From Chryseosolibacter sp964393795 (GTDB lineage Bacteria > Bacteroidota > Bacteroidia > Cytophagales > Cyclobacteriaceae): a stretch of DNA of 64,000 nt. The stretch lies in the NCBI GenBank assembly GCA_964393795.1, contig CAYMWA010000001.1, positions 1 to 64,000 on the forward strand, in the 5' to 3' direction. Each line of letters opens with the position of its first letter. Within the stretch, counting starts at the first letter, position 1. This document shows, one piece after another, positions 25,499 to 35,157 of the stretch. The notes beneath the pieces are model-generated. The model was given only the letters and a program-made list of their open reading frames with translations, was not told the origin of the DNA and did no database searches. A program made the translations under genes and the position numbers.

Positions 25499-28400
25499 GT
25501 GTTGAAGGCCAAACCCGCTTATTTTGCTGCCTTATCTATCATTCTTCTGGCGGCGGGCCTGATCACCGCCTGGGTTTCTTTCAGACCTGCTTCCCCGCGT
25601 TCTCTCGCCGCACACATCGCGGCCAATCTGGAAGACGAACTTCAACGCATCGACGACGAAATAGAGCCACTTCTGAACGCACCTTTCTCCGTCGAAACCG
25701 CACTTGAAACGGAAACCACCTATCCCTTTTTTGTATACGACGCCGACGGACTTCAATACTGGTCGGACAACAAGTTTGTGCCACCCGCGCAGGTGGCGGC
25801 CGATAGCTTTTCTGTGAAACTCCTCCGTATCGGGAGGGAAGCGTATGTCATGAAGCGTGACAGGATCGACGCGCGGTATACCGTTGTCTCCCTCATCACG
25901 CTGCTCCGCGAGTACACGATCAGCAACGATTACCTGAGCACGGAATGGAATGACGGAATCTTTCCCACGGGGAATGTCTCCGTGCTTGAGCCGAACGCGA
26001 CGTTGGGGGTGCCGGTCTGCATCGCAGGGAACTGCATCTTTCGGATCAGCTTCCTCTCCGCCAATTTCCCCGCCAACGAAGCCATGCGCACGACGGCGAT
26101 TCTCATGCTAAGCCTTTCGCTGATTTCACTGGTCGTCGCCATATATGCTTTCCTTCCACGTGTGCGAAACAGGTCGCCGGAAGGCGGGTTCGTGTTCCTG
26201 TTCGTAACCTTCCTTGCCCTTCGCGGGTTGATGACCTGGTTCCAATTTCCCCGTATACTGATCACCAGTGACTTCTTTGATCCGCAAGTCTTTGCCTCTT
26301 CCTACATCAATGCGTCGCTCGGCGATATGTTCCTCAACGTAGTGGCGATCGCCGCACTTTCACTTTACATCTTTCGCAACTTCTTCCGCTTCCGGATATT
26401 TCGCCGGCAGCACGTGGCTCGACATCGCTGGGCCGCCTCGTTCGCCTCGGGCCTGCTGATCCTGTTCGCATGGTTGTTCCCCTATATTGTCATTCAAACG
26501 CTTTACAACAACTCTTCGATCATTCTCGATATATCACAATCGCTTCGCTTCGACGGGTTGCGGATTGTCGCCCTGATTACTGTACTGCTGTCGGGCGTCT
26601 CTGCGTTTCTGTTTTCGCATCCATTTATTAGCCTGCTCTCTTCCGATAAGAACAGCATGCGAACGGTGTTTTCGTTTATCGCAGCGGTTGTTGTCTTTGC
26701 TTTGATCAATAGGCTGACTGATCAGGCATTTGTGTCGTCCCTCATCTGCGCAACAGCAAGTTTTTGGGTTATCCACCTGCTTCGCCTGCACAAAAACCTC
26801 AAACGCTTGTCGTACGGCACATTTGCGTACCTGTTCACCTGCATATTTTTTCTTTCCGCCAATGGTGCCTACGCGATTCAACACTTTACCCACAAGGAAA
26901 AAATTGAAAGCCAGTTTCGCTTTGCCAGCACATTTCTCATTGATCGTGATATCTTTGCTGAATACCTCCTCAACGAGGCATCGGACAAGATTGCCAACGA
27001 TGCGTTTATTCAGACGCGTATCATGAGCCCTTTCCTGGGTAAGGAACCTGTGCGCCAGAAGATCCGGCAGCTATTCCTTCCTACTTATTTCAACAAGTAT
27101 GATGTGCGTATTTTTATTTTCAACTCGTTCGGCGCACCTGTAGACAACAATGCCGACCAATCGTTTGAAGATCTCCTGGGCGGCTATCAGCAGGACCACT
27201 ATCGCACTGACTTTGAAAACATCTATTTCGTCACCAATCCCGAAACCGACATCACGCAGAAGTACCTCATGATCGTTCCGATTGCACGGTTTTCCACCGT
27301 CTACGGATACGTGGTCGTCGAGCTTTCGCTAAAGAAAATTATCCCGGAGAACGTCTATCCCGAGTTGCTTGTCGACCGGACGTTTCAACAATTTTATCAC
27401 ACGCAAGACTTGAACTACGCGGTATTTTCATCAAGGGATATCGTGTATACATCCGGCGAATACAACTACGAGAATTTCTTTGACCGCGATTGGTTGGAGA
27501 ACCCGGATCTTTACTCGCAAGGGATCTCCTACAACGGATACGATCATATCGCGCAAGAAGATGAGAGTGGTCGTATCGCGGTTGTTTCGTCGAAGGTCGT
27601 TCCCTTTGTATATAAAGTGGCGAATTTTTCTTTCCTTTTCGTCATGGGGCTGCTGATCATCCTCGTCATGATCGCCATCCAGGGCCTTTACAATTATTTC
27701 CTTCGCCGAAAACTGTTTTTCTCCGCGCGCATACAACTGTATCTTAACCTCGCCTTTTTTGTTCCGCTGATTGTCGTCAGCATCACAACCCTCAGCCTGA
27801 CAAGCCGTTCGTCGCAACAGCAGTTGAATACAGAGTACCTGAACAAGTCGCGTGTATTCGGACAACAGATTTCAGGACGACTGAATGACTACGCAGACGA
27901 TGTCGACGAAAGCCGGACCGCATTGACTAACGAACTTGCCGACCTCGCGAAGCTTTCCAACATGGATGCAAACATTTACAACACACGGGGCGAACTGGTG
28001 GTCAGCAGCCAGCCGTTGATCTTTGAGAGCAACCTGATTTCACGCTACATGAATTCACAGGCGTTCTTCCGGATCAGCCGGGGAGAAAGCCTGATCATTG
28101 AAGACGAGGAAGTAGGCAAACTGCGGTACAATGTTGCTTACACCGCATTAAAGTCGCCGCAGACCGGTGATCTTATCGGCATTCTGGGCATTCCCTTCTT
28201 TCAGTCGGTGTACCTCCTCGAGCGCGTACAGACGGTCATCCTTGCCAATATCCTCAACATCTTTGCGGCGATCTTTATCGTGCTGCTTGTGCTGAGTTAC
28301 TTCGTGTCCGACTGGCTGACGTTTCCGCTCAGGTTTATGACACAATCGCTGCGCAGGACTTCCCTTACGGGGATGAACAATCCGCTCACCTGGACGGCTA

Positions 28401-29155
28401 CAGACGAAATCGGACTGATGGTGAAGGAATACAATGCGATGTTGTTCAAGCTTAGTGAAAGCAAGATAGAACTGGAGCAGACGCAGCGTGAGAAAGCGTG
28501 GCGGGAAATCGCACAGCAGGTGGCACACGAAATAAAGAATCCCCTTACACCGATGAAACTGACTTTACAACAGCTCGAACGGGCGATCGGCAAGGACAGC
28601 GCATCGGAAGAAAAGATGCGAAAGGCCATTGGTACATTGCTTTCGCAGGTGGATACACTCAACGAGATTGCGTCTTCCTTCAGCGGTTTTGCACGGATGC
28701 CCGAACCTGTCATTGTCCGGCTGGATATCATTGCGTTGATCCGGCGCGTGGTCGACCTGCACAGTCCGACGGGAGACATCGCCTTGCGCACCTCGGTGCG
28801 GGAGGCGTATGTGCTGGGTGACGAGCAATTGCTCAGCCGCACACTCTCGAACCTGATCCTCAACGGCCTTCAGTCGGGGACGCCCGGCAAACCCGTCCGC
28901 GTCAGCGTGTTGGTCACACTGGAAGGAGGGAAGGTCAGGATACGCATCCAGGATAACGGAAAGGGAATCGACCCGGACATTGCTGACAGGATTTTTCTTC
29001 CGCACTTTAGCACCAAGAAGTCAGGTTCCGGACTCGGTCTTGCGATTTCGCGCCAGGCCATACACCAGATGAATGGTGCCATCTACTTTGAGACGAGTCG
29101 CAACAAGGGTACGACGTTTACGATTGAATTGCCGCTCAACCTCCCGGAAGTGTAA
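25499..29155 (+). CDS. large membrane histidine kinase, NtrY-like
   Basis: A 1218-residue sensor kinase. An N-terminal helix is followed by a periplasmic region, a cluster of seven or so helices (about 190-480), a second large extracytoplasmic region (about 480-710), a further helix pair, an extracytoplasmic sensor segment, and a HAMP-like linker near 930-985. The kinase core is intact: H box VAHEIKNPLTPMKL with His1010, N box LILNGLQSG, G1 IQDNGKGID, F/G2 FSTKKSGSGLGLAIS. The NtrY resemblance lies in the kinase half. It starts at GTG 25499 (a TTG follows). No response regulator gene is adjacent. Confidence 0.88.
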   Translation: MLKAKPAYFAALSIILLAAGLITAWVSFRPASPRSLAAHIAANLEDELQRIDDEIEPLLNAPFSVETALETETTYPFFVYDADGLQYWSDNKFVPPAQVAADSFSVKLLRIGREAYVMKRDRIDARYTVVSLITLLREYTISNDYLSTEWNDGIFPTGNVSVLEPNATLGVPVCIAGNCIFRISFLSANFPANEAMRTTAILMLSLSLISLVVAIYAFLPRVRNRSPEGGFVFLFVTFLALRGLMTWFQFPRILITSDFFDPQVFASSYINASLGDMFLNVVAIAALSLYIFRNFFRFRIFRRQHVARHRWAASFASGLLILFAWLFPYIVIQTLYNNSSIILDISQSLRFDGLRIVALITVLLSGVSAFLFSHPFISLLSSDKNSMRTVFSFIAAVVVFALINRLTDQAFVSSLICATASFWVIHLLRLHKNLKRLSYGTFAYLFTCIFFLSANGAYAIQHFTHKEKIESQFRFASTFLIDRDIFAEYLLNEASDKIANDAFIQTRIMSPFLGKEPVRQKIRQLFLPTYFNKYDVRIFIFNSFGAPVDNNADQSFEDLLGGYQQDHYRTDFENIYFVTNPETDITQKYLMIVPIARFSTVYGYVVVELSLKKIIPENVYPELLVDRTFQQFYHTQDLNYAVFSSRDIVYTSGEYNYENFFDRDWLENPDLYSQGISYNGYDHIAQEDESGRIAVVSSKVVPFVYKVANFSFLFVMGLLIILVMIAIQGLYNYFLRRKLFFSARIQLYLNLAFFVPLIVVSITTLSLTSRSSQQQLNTEYLNKSRVFGQQISGRLNDYADDVDESRTALTNELADLAKLSNMDANIYNTRGELVVSSQPLIFESNLISRYMNSQAFFRISRGESLIIEDEEVGKLRYNVAYTALKSPQTGDLIGILGIPFFQSVYLLERVQTVILANILNIFAAIFIVLLVLSYFVSDWLTFPLRFMTQSLRRTSLTGMNNPLTWTATDEIGLMVKEYNAMLFKLSESKIELEQTQREKAWREIAQQVAHEIKNPLTPMKLTLQQLERAIGKDSASEEKMRKAIGTLLSQVDTLNEIASSFSGFARMPEPVIVRLDIIALIRRVVDLHSPTGDIALRTSVREAYVLGDEQLLSRTLSNLILNGLQSGTPGKPVRVSVLVTLEGGKVRIRIQDNGKGIDPDIADRIFLPHFSTKKSGSGLGLAISRQAIHQMNGAIYFETSRNKGTTFTIELPLNLPEV

Positions 29156-29156
29156 A

Positions 29157-29198
29157 GCGTTCGGGAAGTTTCAAGTTTCCCGGACAAGGGCCGAACGC
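29157..29198. terminator. inverted repeat between convergent genes
   Basis: The outer arms GCGTTCGG and CCGAACGC are perfect, and an inner hairpin CGGGAA/TTCCCG is nested inside. It fills the 43 bp between the kinase and mlaF stops, so it could terminate both. No T run follows, so this is tentative. Confidence 0.5.
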
Positions 29199-29948
29199 CT
29201 ATTTCCGCCGCATCGCACTCATCACCTTGTTGGCAAAGACGAAATCGTCGAGCTCCTTTACATTGGAATGGGTGATGTCATCCTTATTGCCTTCCCACAG
29301 TTTCATGCCCTTGTAGATGAAGAGGATTTTTTCTCCGATACCCATGACCGAGTTCATATCGTGTGTCACCACGATCGTGGTGATGTTGTAGTCTTCGGAG
29401 ATATCCTGAATGAGTTCGTCGATCACAATGGAGGTTTGCGGATCGAGGCCTGAGTTGGGTTCATCGCAAAAAAGGTAATTTGGATTGTTGACGATGGCGC
29501 GGGCGATGCCGACGCGCTTTTTCATTCCGCCACTGAGTTCCGAGGGCATTTTCTTGTTGGCGTTCTCAAGCCCAACACGTTTGAGGCAGAAGTTGACACG
29601 GTCCAGTCGGTCTTTTTGGGGAAGGTCGGTGAGGATATCCAGTGGGAACATCACATTTTGTTCCACAGTTTTAGAATCGAAGAGCGCTCCACCCTGAAAC
29701 AGCATGCCGATCTCGCGGCGGATTTCCGTTTTCGTATTGCGGTCGGCTTCAAAAAAATTGCGGCCGTCATAGGTCACCGTTCCCTTATCGGGCTTGATGA
29801 GCCCGACGATGCACTTTAGCAACACGCTCTTTCCCGTCCCACTGGCACCGATAATGAGGTTCGGTTTGCCCTTCTCAAACACGCCGCTGATATCTGTCAG
29901 GATAACCTTGTCGCCAAACGATTTTGAAATGTTTTTTACTACGATCAT
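29199..29948 (-). CDS. mlaF: ABC transporter ATPase, MlaF type
   Basis: A 249-residue ATPase. Walker A GASGTGKS, signature LSGGMKKRVGIARA, Walker B YLFCDEPNSGLDP and the switch His in VVTHDMNS are present. Sequence and pairing with an MlaE permease indicate the Mla/Ttg2/Mkl group that moves phospholipids between membranes. Its start overlaps the permease stop by 4 bp. Confidence 0.92.
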   Translation of the reverse strand: MIVVKNISKSFGDKVILTDISGVFEKGKPNLIIGASGTGKSVLLKCIVGLIKPDKGTVTYDGRNFFEADRNTKTEIRREIGMLFQGGALFDSKTVEQNVMFPLDILTDLPQKDRLDRVNFCLKRVGLENANKKMPSELSGGMKKRVGIARAIVNNPNYLFCDEPNSGLDPQTSIVIDELIQDISEDYNITTIVVTHDMNSVMGIGEKILFIYKGMKLWEGNKDDITHSNVKELDDFVFANKVMSAMRRK

Positions 29949-30682
29949 TTTGAAAGGAGTAACTGCGCCAGTAAATAGTCTGCCAGCAGAACAGCGATGA
30001 CGCTGTTTGTCACGGCCTGGGTACTGGAGATACCCACTTCAAGAGCGCCCCCCCTGGTGTAGTAGCCCTTGTAGGAGGAAATGGAAGCCACCAGGAAGGC
30101 AAACACTATCGACTTTATCAAGGCAAAGGTGATGGTAAATTCATTGAAAGTAAAGCGTATCCCGTACACATAGTCGTTCGGTGTGATGATGGCTGTAATG
30201 GTTCCTACGACGTAACCCCCCAGCAGCGCGCATACTCCTGCGATGATTACCAGGATGGGATACATGAGCATTGAGGCGATGATCTTGGGCAACACGAGGT
30301 AAGAAATCGAGTTGATGCCCATCACCTCAAGCGCGTCGATCTGTTCTGTAATGCGCATCGTGCCTAATCCGCCCGCCATGCCCGTGCCCACCTTGCCGGC
30401 ATAGATGATGGCGATGATGGTGGGTGCCAGTTCGAGCACGGTCATCTCGCGCACTACTTGCGAGATGACGTAATCAGGAATCAGCGGACTCACCATGTTA
30501 AATGCCGTCTGAACTGTGGTCACCGCTCCCATGAAAGTGGATACCAGCGCCACCAGCAGGACAGATCCAATACCGATGCTGATGCACTCTTCGAGGATGA
30601 GTTTGTAATAGGTTTTGAAAGATTCGCGGTTTACAAAGAGATGACCTAAAAAGATGAAGTATTTCCCGATCTCGCCTACCAT
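29945..30682 (-). CDS. mlaE: ABC transporter permease, MlaE type
   Basis: A 245-residue MlaE permease with five or six helices. Motifs include VALVSTFMGAVTTVQTAF, ELAPTIIAIIYAGKVGTGMA and GTMRITEQIDALEVMGINS, all typical. I chose ATG 30682 (MVGEIGKYF) over a TTG seven codons upstream. No MlaD (MCE) gene follows here, so the substrate-binding partner must be elsewhere. The SDR gene is divergent, 62 bp away. Confidence 0.92.
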   Translation of the reverse strand: MVGEIGKYFIFLGHLFVNRESFKTYYKLILEECISIGIGSVLLVALVSTFMGAVTTVQTAFNMVSPLIPDYVISQVVREMTVLELAPTIIAIIYAGKVGTGMAGGLGTMRITEQIDALEVMGINSISYLVLPKIIASMLMYPILVIIAGVCALLGGYVVGTITAIITPNDYVYGIRFTFNEFTITFALIKSIVFAFLVASISSYKGYYTRGGALEVGISSTQAVTNSVIAVLLADYLLAQLLLSK

Positions 30683-30744
30683 AAACTGATTAAATGGACG
30701 CAATTATTAACTTGCTAAATATACTGCAAATTAAAACACCAGCA

Positions 30745-31452
30745 ATGCGCAAGCTCATTGTAGTCACGGGCGGTTCCCATGGTATTGGCCGCGCCATCAT
30801 CGAAAAATTTACTAATGAGGGGTTTGACGCTGTCACCTGTGCACGGGATCGCGCCGGATTGGAAGCGCTCAAGACGGAATTGAAGCAGCACAACTCCGCT
30901 GCCGAAGTGTATGTTCGACAGGCCGATATGTCGCTGAAAGAAGAAGTGAGCGCGTTTGCCGCCTATGTGCTTTCGTTGAACAGACCAGTGGATGTGCTCG
31001 TCAACAATGCGGGTTATTTTGTACCCGGCGACATTGCCACTGAGCCGGAGGGTAATCTTGAAAAGATGATCGATGCCCATCTCTTCAGTGCCTATCACCT
31101 GACACGCGCCCTGATCGAGCACCTGATGCACAAACGGTCGGGGCATATATTCAATATGTGCTCCATTGCCAGTTTTCAGGCGTACAAGAATGGGGGGTCT
31201 TATGCCATTGCGAAGGCGGCCCTGCTGGGATTTTCGCGGTGTCTGCGACAGGAGATGATGGACCAGGGGATCCGGGTGACCGCCGTCATGCCCGGCGCCA
31301 CCAAAACCCGCAGTTGGGCGGGAGCGGGCCTCCCGGATGAGCGTTTTATGCGGCCAGAAGATGTGGCCGAAACGGTATTTTCCGCTTATCACCTCTCGCC
31401 CAACAGCGTGGTGGAAGAAATTATCCTCAGGCCGCAGGAAGGCGATATCTGA
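30745..31452 (+). CDS. SDR family NAD(P)-dependent oxidoreductase
   Basis: A 235-residue classical short-chain dehydrogenase. The dinucleotide motif is TGGSHGIGRA (residues 8-17), the structural motif NNAG lies near 90, and the catalytic Ser and YxxxK are in MCSIASF and SYAIAKAA. I chose ATG 30745 because it places the Rossmann motif at the usual distance. The substrate is unknown. Confidence 0.9.
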   Translation: MRKLIVVTGGSHGIGRAIIEKFTNEGFDAVTCARDRAGLEALKTELKQHNSAAEVYVRQADMSLKEEVSAFAAYVLSLNRPVDVLVNNAGYFVPGDIATEPEGNLEKMIDAHLFSAYHLTRALIEHLMHKRSGHIFNMCSIASFQAYKNGGSYAIAKAALLGFSRCLRQEMMDQGIRVTAVMPGATKTRSWAGAGLPDERFMRPEDVAETVFSAYHLSPNSVVEEIILRPQEGDI

Positions 31453-31458
31453 CGAGGC

Positions 31459-31520
31459 GGTCCCTGAGCCTGCCGAAGGGGCCGGGAGGCGCTTCGGGCG
31501 CTTCGGCAAGCTCAGCGACC
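31459..31520. repeat. dispersed inverted repeat (CTTCGGCAAGCTCAG type)
   Basis: Two 20-bp arms with an 18/20 match in inverted orientation, separated by 22 bp (31459-31478 and 31501-31520). A third copy with 19/20 identity to the right arm's complement is at 55411-55430. It lies right after the SDR stop and could form a long hairpin. Confidence 0.85.
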
Positions 31521-31574
31521 GAAGCGCGGCCCTAAAAAAAATCGCCCGTCGGAACTAAATCTGCGGTTAAAGGT

Positions 31575-31582
31575 TAATTTTG
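31575..31582 (+). promoter_or_regulatory. possible -7 box for ispG
   Basis: TAATTTTG matches the TAnnTTTG -7 box, 17 bp before the GTG start. No convincing TTTG lies at the -33 position. Confidence 0.3.
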
Positions 31583-31599
31583 TGTAAATCAATCCTTTC

Positions 31600-33555
31600 G
31601 TGAACACCGAAATCGCGTCGTTAAAGCAATATTGTAACAGCCTTGTCGCATACAGCCGCCGAAAGACCATAGAAGTAAAGATCGGCGATATCCCCATGGG
31701 CGGGAATAACCCTATCCGGATTCAGTCCATGACTACCGTCGACACCATGGACACCCGGGGGTCGGTAGAACAAGTGATCAGAATGGTCGATGCAGGGTGC
31801 GAATATGTGCGGATTACCGCACCCAGTGTTAAAGAAGCGCAAAACCTGGAGGTGATCCGGCGCGAACTCAGCCTTCGCGGTTATCACGTGCCGTTAATCG
31901 CCGACATTCACTTTACCCCGAACGCAGCCGAACTTGCGGCCCGCATCGTCGACAAAGTCCGCATCAACCCGGGAAACTACGCCGACAAGAAAAGATTTGA
32001 ATCCATCGACTACACGGATGCTTCTTACGAGGCGGAACTTGATCGCATCCGCGAAAAGTTTACACCTTTGGTCAGGATCTGCAAGGAGTATGGCACGGCG
32101 ATGCGGATTGGCACTAACCACGGATCGCTTTCCGACCGCATCATGAGCCGCTACGGCGACACGCCCCTCGGCATGGTGGAGAGTGCGCTGGAGTTTCTGC
32201 GCATTTGCGAAGACCTGAACTACTACGATATCGTGCTTTCGATGAAGTCGAGCAATCCACAGGTGATGGTTCAGGCATACAGGTTGCTGGCGCTGAAGCT
32301 TGATGAAGAAGGTTTCAAGCCGTATCCGCTCCATCTCGGCGTAACAGAGGCCGGCGACGGGGAGGATGGCAGGATAAAGTCATCAGTGGGAATTGGTACG
32401 TTGCTCGAGGATGGATTGGGAGACACCATACGCGTGTCGCTCACCGAACCGCCCGAGGCCGAAATACCCGTGGCTTTCGCATTGGCAAACCGCTATCGTG
32501 CTCGGGAGTCGCACCGCCCTATTCCAGCCATCGGCCACTATCCCATCGATCCATTTGTCTATTCGCGACGCAGCACCCATGCAGTCGTCAATATGGGCGA
32601 TCACCAGGTGCCCCGCGTCATTGCCGACTTCTCCGGACGGGCGCACATCACCCAGGCATCGCTGTTTGCACTTGGCTATCAATATGCGCACGCGCTCGAC
32701 AAATGGAACATCTCCGATATGGCCTGTGATTACGTGTACTGCGGCGACAATGTCGTGTCGTTTGCAATACCGGGAACGTTGGGATTGATCTATAATTACG
32801 ATACGTGGCTTTCGGAACGGCATCATGAACGCGTTTATCCGTTGGTGGACGCGTCGGCATACCTCGTGGGAAGAAATATTTCCGCTCCCGCCGTGTTTGT
32901 CTCAACGGGCATTGAAGACATCACCCCGGAGTTTATCGCAAAACTGAAAAATGATCCGTCGGCCGTACTGATTGTCAAGACGACCAACGTACACGGGATG
33001 GCCGAACAGCGGAAGATTTTTGTGGAACTCATCTCTGCCGGTTGTACGAACCCGGTGGTGATTGGCAGAACGTATCGCAACCTGCCTGCCGAGCTGTTTC
33101 AATTGTACGCGGCAACAGATTTGGGCGCATTGTTTATCGATGGTCTCGGCGATGGCATCTTTTTGCAGGTGGAAGATTGTGGGGGCGACAAGCTGGTGAA
33201 TCAGACGGGCTTCAATATTCTTCAGGCTACACGTACGCGCATATCGAAGACCGAATACATATCCTGTCCCTCCTGTGGCCGAACACTTTTCGATCTCCAG
33301 GAGACCACCGCAAAAATTCGCGCACGCACGTTCCATCTCAAAGGCGTCAAGATTGGTATCATGGGATGTATCGTCAACGGGCCGGGCGAGATGGCTGACG
33401 CCGACTACGGATACGTTGGGTCCGGACCGGACCGGATTACGCTGTACCGTGGAAAAGAAGTAGTAAAACGAAACGTTCCATCCGCGAAAGCGGTGGATGA
33501 ATTGATCGGAATCATACGTGCCGATGGAAACTGGATTGATCCGCCGGCAGAATAG
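31600..33555 (+). CDS. ispG: 4-hydroxy-3-methylbut-2-enyl diphosphate synthase, long form
   Basis: A 651-residue IspG/GcpE, the penultimate step of the MEP isoprenoid pathway. The TIM-barrel part begins MGGNNPIRIQSMTTVDTMDT. A large central insertion domain (about residues 280-550) makes this the long form known from plants, chlamydiae and Bacteroidota. The [4Fe-4S] cysteines are in YISCPSCGRT and IMGCIVNGPGEMADADYG. The start is GTG 31600; the next in-frame ATG is inside the conserved core. Its product feeds menaquinone side chains and the farnesyl group of heme A. Confidence 0.95.
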   Translation: MNTEIASLKQYCNSLVAYSRRKTIEVKIGDIPMGGNNPIRIQSMTTVDTMDTRGSVEQVIRMVDAGCEYVRITAPSVKEAQNLEVIRRELSLRGYHVPLIADIHFTPNAAELAARIVDKVRINPGNYADKKRFESIDYTDASYEAELDRIREKFTPLVRICKEYGTAMRIGTNHGSLSDRIMSRYGDTPLGMVESALEFLRICEDLNYYDIVLSMKSSNPQVMVQAYRLLALKLDEEGFKPYPLHLGVTEAGDGEDGRIKSSVGIGTLLEDGLGDTIRVSLTEPPEAEIPVAFALANRYRARESHRPIPAIGHYPIDPFVYSRRSTHAVVNMGDHQVPRVIADFSGRAHITQASLFALGYQYAHALDKWNISDMACDYVYCGDNVVSFAIPGTLGLIYNYDTWLSERHHERVYPLVDASAYLVGRNISAPAVFVSTGIEDITPEFIAKLKNDPSAVLIVKTTNVHGMAEQRKIFVELISAGCTNPVVIGRTYRNLPAELFQLYAATDLGALFIDGLGDGIFLQVEDCGGDKLVNQTGFNILQATRTRISKTEYISCPSCGRTLFDLQETTAKIRARTFHLKGVKIGIMGCIVNGPGEMADADYGYVGSGPDRITLYRGKEVVKRNVPSAKAVDELIGIIRADGNWIDPPAE

Positions 33556-33563
33556 CACAGCTT

Positions 33564-33773
33564 ATGGAAACACATCACGCAGAGCGCAGCAATAAATCGG
33601 GAGGGTGGAAGCAGTTTTTGGCCCTTGGCGAAGTAGGCGGGTATTTCTTTCGAAAAAAGGACCCTTCGCGTCCGACCAACGTCAATATCAAAATGATGCA
33701 TGGCATCAACAAGATTTCCATTATTGTTTTCCTCCTGGGTGTGATATACATCCTGATCAAACACTTGCTGTAG
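33564..33773 (+). CDS. small DUF6728-like membrane protein
   Basis: A 69-residue protein with a soluble N-terminal half (FLALGEVGGYFFRKKDPSRP) and one C-terminal helix near residues 48-67. Similar small proteins are conserved in Bacteroidota, and I place it tentatively with DUF6728. It follows ispG by 8 bp, so it is likely in the same transcript. Function unknown. Confidence 0.72.
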   Translation: METHHAERSNKSGGWKQFLALGEVGGYFFRKKDPSRPTNVNIKMMHGINKISIIVFLLGVIYILIKHLL

Positions 33774-33786
33774 GTTGTCGGGATCT

Positions 33787-33900
33787 TACACAGAGAAAGC
33801 ACACAGCGTCACACAATGATTTTTTGAAATTATTCTTTGTGATCTCTGAGATTCTCAGTGCTCTTCGTGCTCCTGCATTTTGCGGGTTCTGAGCACGTCG
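33787..33900. repeat. dispersed CACAGAGAAAGCACA-type repeat, both orientations
   Basis: CACAGAGAAAGCACACAG near 33789 and its partly complementary CTTTGTGATCTCTGAG and GTGCTCTTCGTGCTCC further on resemble the short degenerate CACAGAG/CTCTGTG repeat seen in many bacterial genomes. It fills most of the 285-bp gap between the DUF6728-like gene and the lipoprotein gene. Confidence 0.4.
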
Positions 33901-34008
33901 GAAGGCACTGTTCGGGCAGGAACAGGAAAAATGCGTCACCACCCACTAAAACGGTGAAAAAGCCGTTGTTTTCATAGAATTTGGCATCTGCGTACTTCGA
34001 GCGGCCAT

Positions 34009-34042
34009 TTTGCCGGATTTTTGACTTATTTCCTTATTTTTG
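34009..34042 (+). promoter_or_regulatory. possible promoter for the lipoprotein gene
   Basis: TTTG (34009-34012), 22-bp spacer, TATTTTTG (34035-34042), matching TAnnTTTG. The leader would be only about 10 nt. Confidence 0.45.
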
Positions 34043-34058
34043 ATGGAATTCCCCTAAT

Positions 34059-35043
34059 ATGCCCAGGGCACTTTTATTCTTCTTCGGATGCTGCCTCGCG
34101 CTCGGTGCCTGCACCCAGCGTGGCATATGCCCTGCCTTTCAAAGTGCCTACATTTACGACAAGGATGAACTGCGAAAGAAATTCAGTTATTTCCAGGAAG
34201 ACTCTACCCCTAAAGTACTGACAGCCAGCAAGACACGCTATCTCATTGCGGAGCCCGTGCCTTATCACAAGAAAGTCAGAAGCATGCGCACGGTGGAGAA
34301 GAAGCCGGTATTTGTCAATGTTCCGGATTCTATCGCCCATCCGAACAGTGACAGTGTTTCCCTGGCGGACCTTGACCGGGCGGCGCGCTCGGTGATCGAT
34401 AGCGCGTTTATCCCGGATTTGCCCCAGGCAGCGCCTCCGGCTCCTTTGCAGGATAGCGTTTATGTGATCTCGAAAGATCGGGAAGCGCGAGTGTTGAAAT
34501 ACAACGGCGCCGACAGCCTCGACTACGATCCGATCGAAAACAGGTACGTACCGCAGAAGCCCCAGTACTATGTCAAGCACGTTGGCCTGAACATCGAGCA
34601 GGATAACTACATGTGGTACCTGCGCGACTACCTTGTGCTTCCCGACGTGCGACTGGCCCAACACCAACAGGCGGCCGACCAGCGCGAGGCTGCACGCCCC
34701 CGCAACAAGAAGGACAAGGATAAGAAGGAGCGAAAGGGCCTGAAAGGCTTCTTCCAGAATCTGTTTAAGAAGAAACCGCATGAGAGCGATTCCTCAGACG
34801 TGATCCCGCCGCCGGAGGAAGAAGAATTTGATTTTATCGACATCGATACGACGGCGCAAAGCCGACTGTACCTGCCGACTGGATCTTCGCACGTGCCGAT
34901 GGTCAATCCGGCGCGCGAGCCAACGCTCAATCCAGCGCGCCAGCCAACGCTCAATTGGCAATTGGGCAATTTGCAGTTGGCAATGGGGAAGTCTACACCT
35001 TTAGTGCCGACATCTTCCATTCTGTCTCTAATCTCCCAATCCC
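34059..35043 (+). CDS. lipoprotein of unknown function, 3' end lost in a gap
   Basis: A lipoprotein whose signal has the lipobox LGAC (Cys18). The mature part starts with CTQRGICPAFQSAYIYD and includes a Lys-rich stretch (RNKKDKDKKERKGLKGFF, about residues 210-228) and an acidic one. From about residue 283 the reading frame is made of repeat DNA (34904-34986): two 24-bp copies and then five heptamers. The native C-terminus is therefore uncertain, and the stop lies in or beyond the gap. I do not recognise the family. Confidence 0.65.
34904..34986. repeat. 24-bp duplication plus heptamer array inside a reading frame
   Basis: Two 24-bp copies beginning CAATCC (34904-34927, 34928-34951), then five heptamers: CAATTGG twice, GCAATTT, GCAGTTG, GCAATGG (34952-34986). 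The array contains no stop codon in the frame of the lipoprotein gene. Confidence 0.85.
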
Positions 35044-35143
35044 NNNNNNNNNNNNNNNNNNNNNNNNNNNNNNNNNNNNNNNNNNNNNNNNNNNNNNNNN
35101 NNNNNNNNNNNNNNNNNNNNNNNNNNNNNNNNNNNNNNNNNNN
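35044..35143. other. assembly gap (100 N)
   Basis: Placeholder of unknown length. Right after it comes CTAATGA and CTAAATT, again a heptamer pattern. Confidence 0.98.
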
Positions 35144-35157
35144 CTAATGACTAAATT

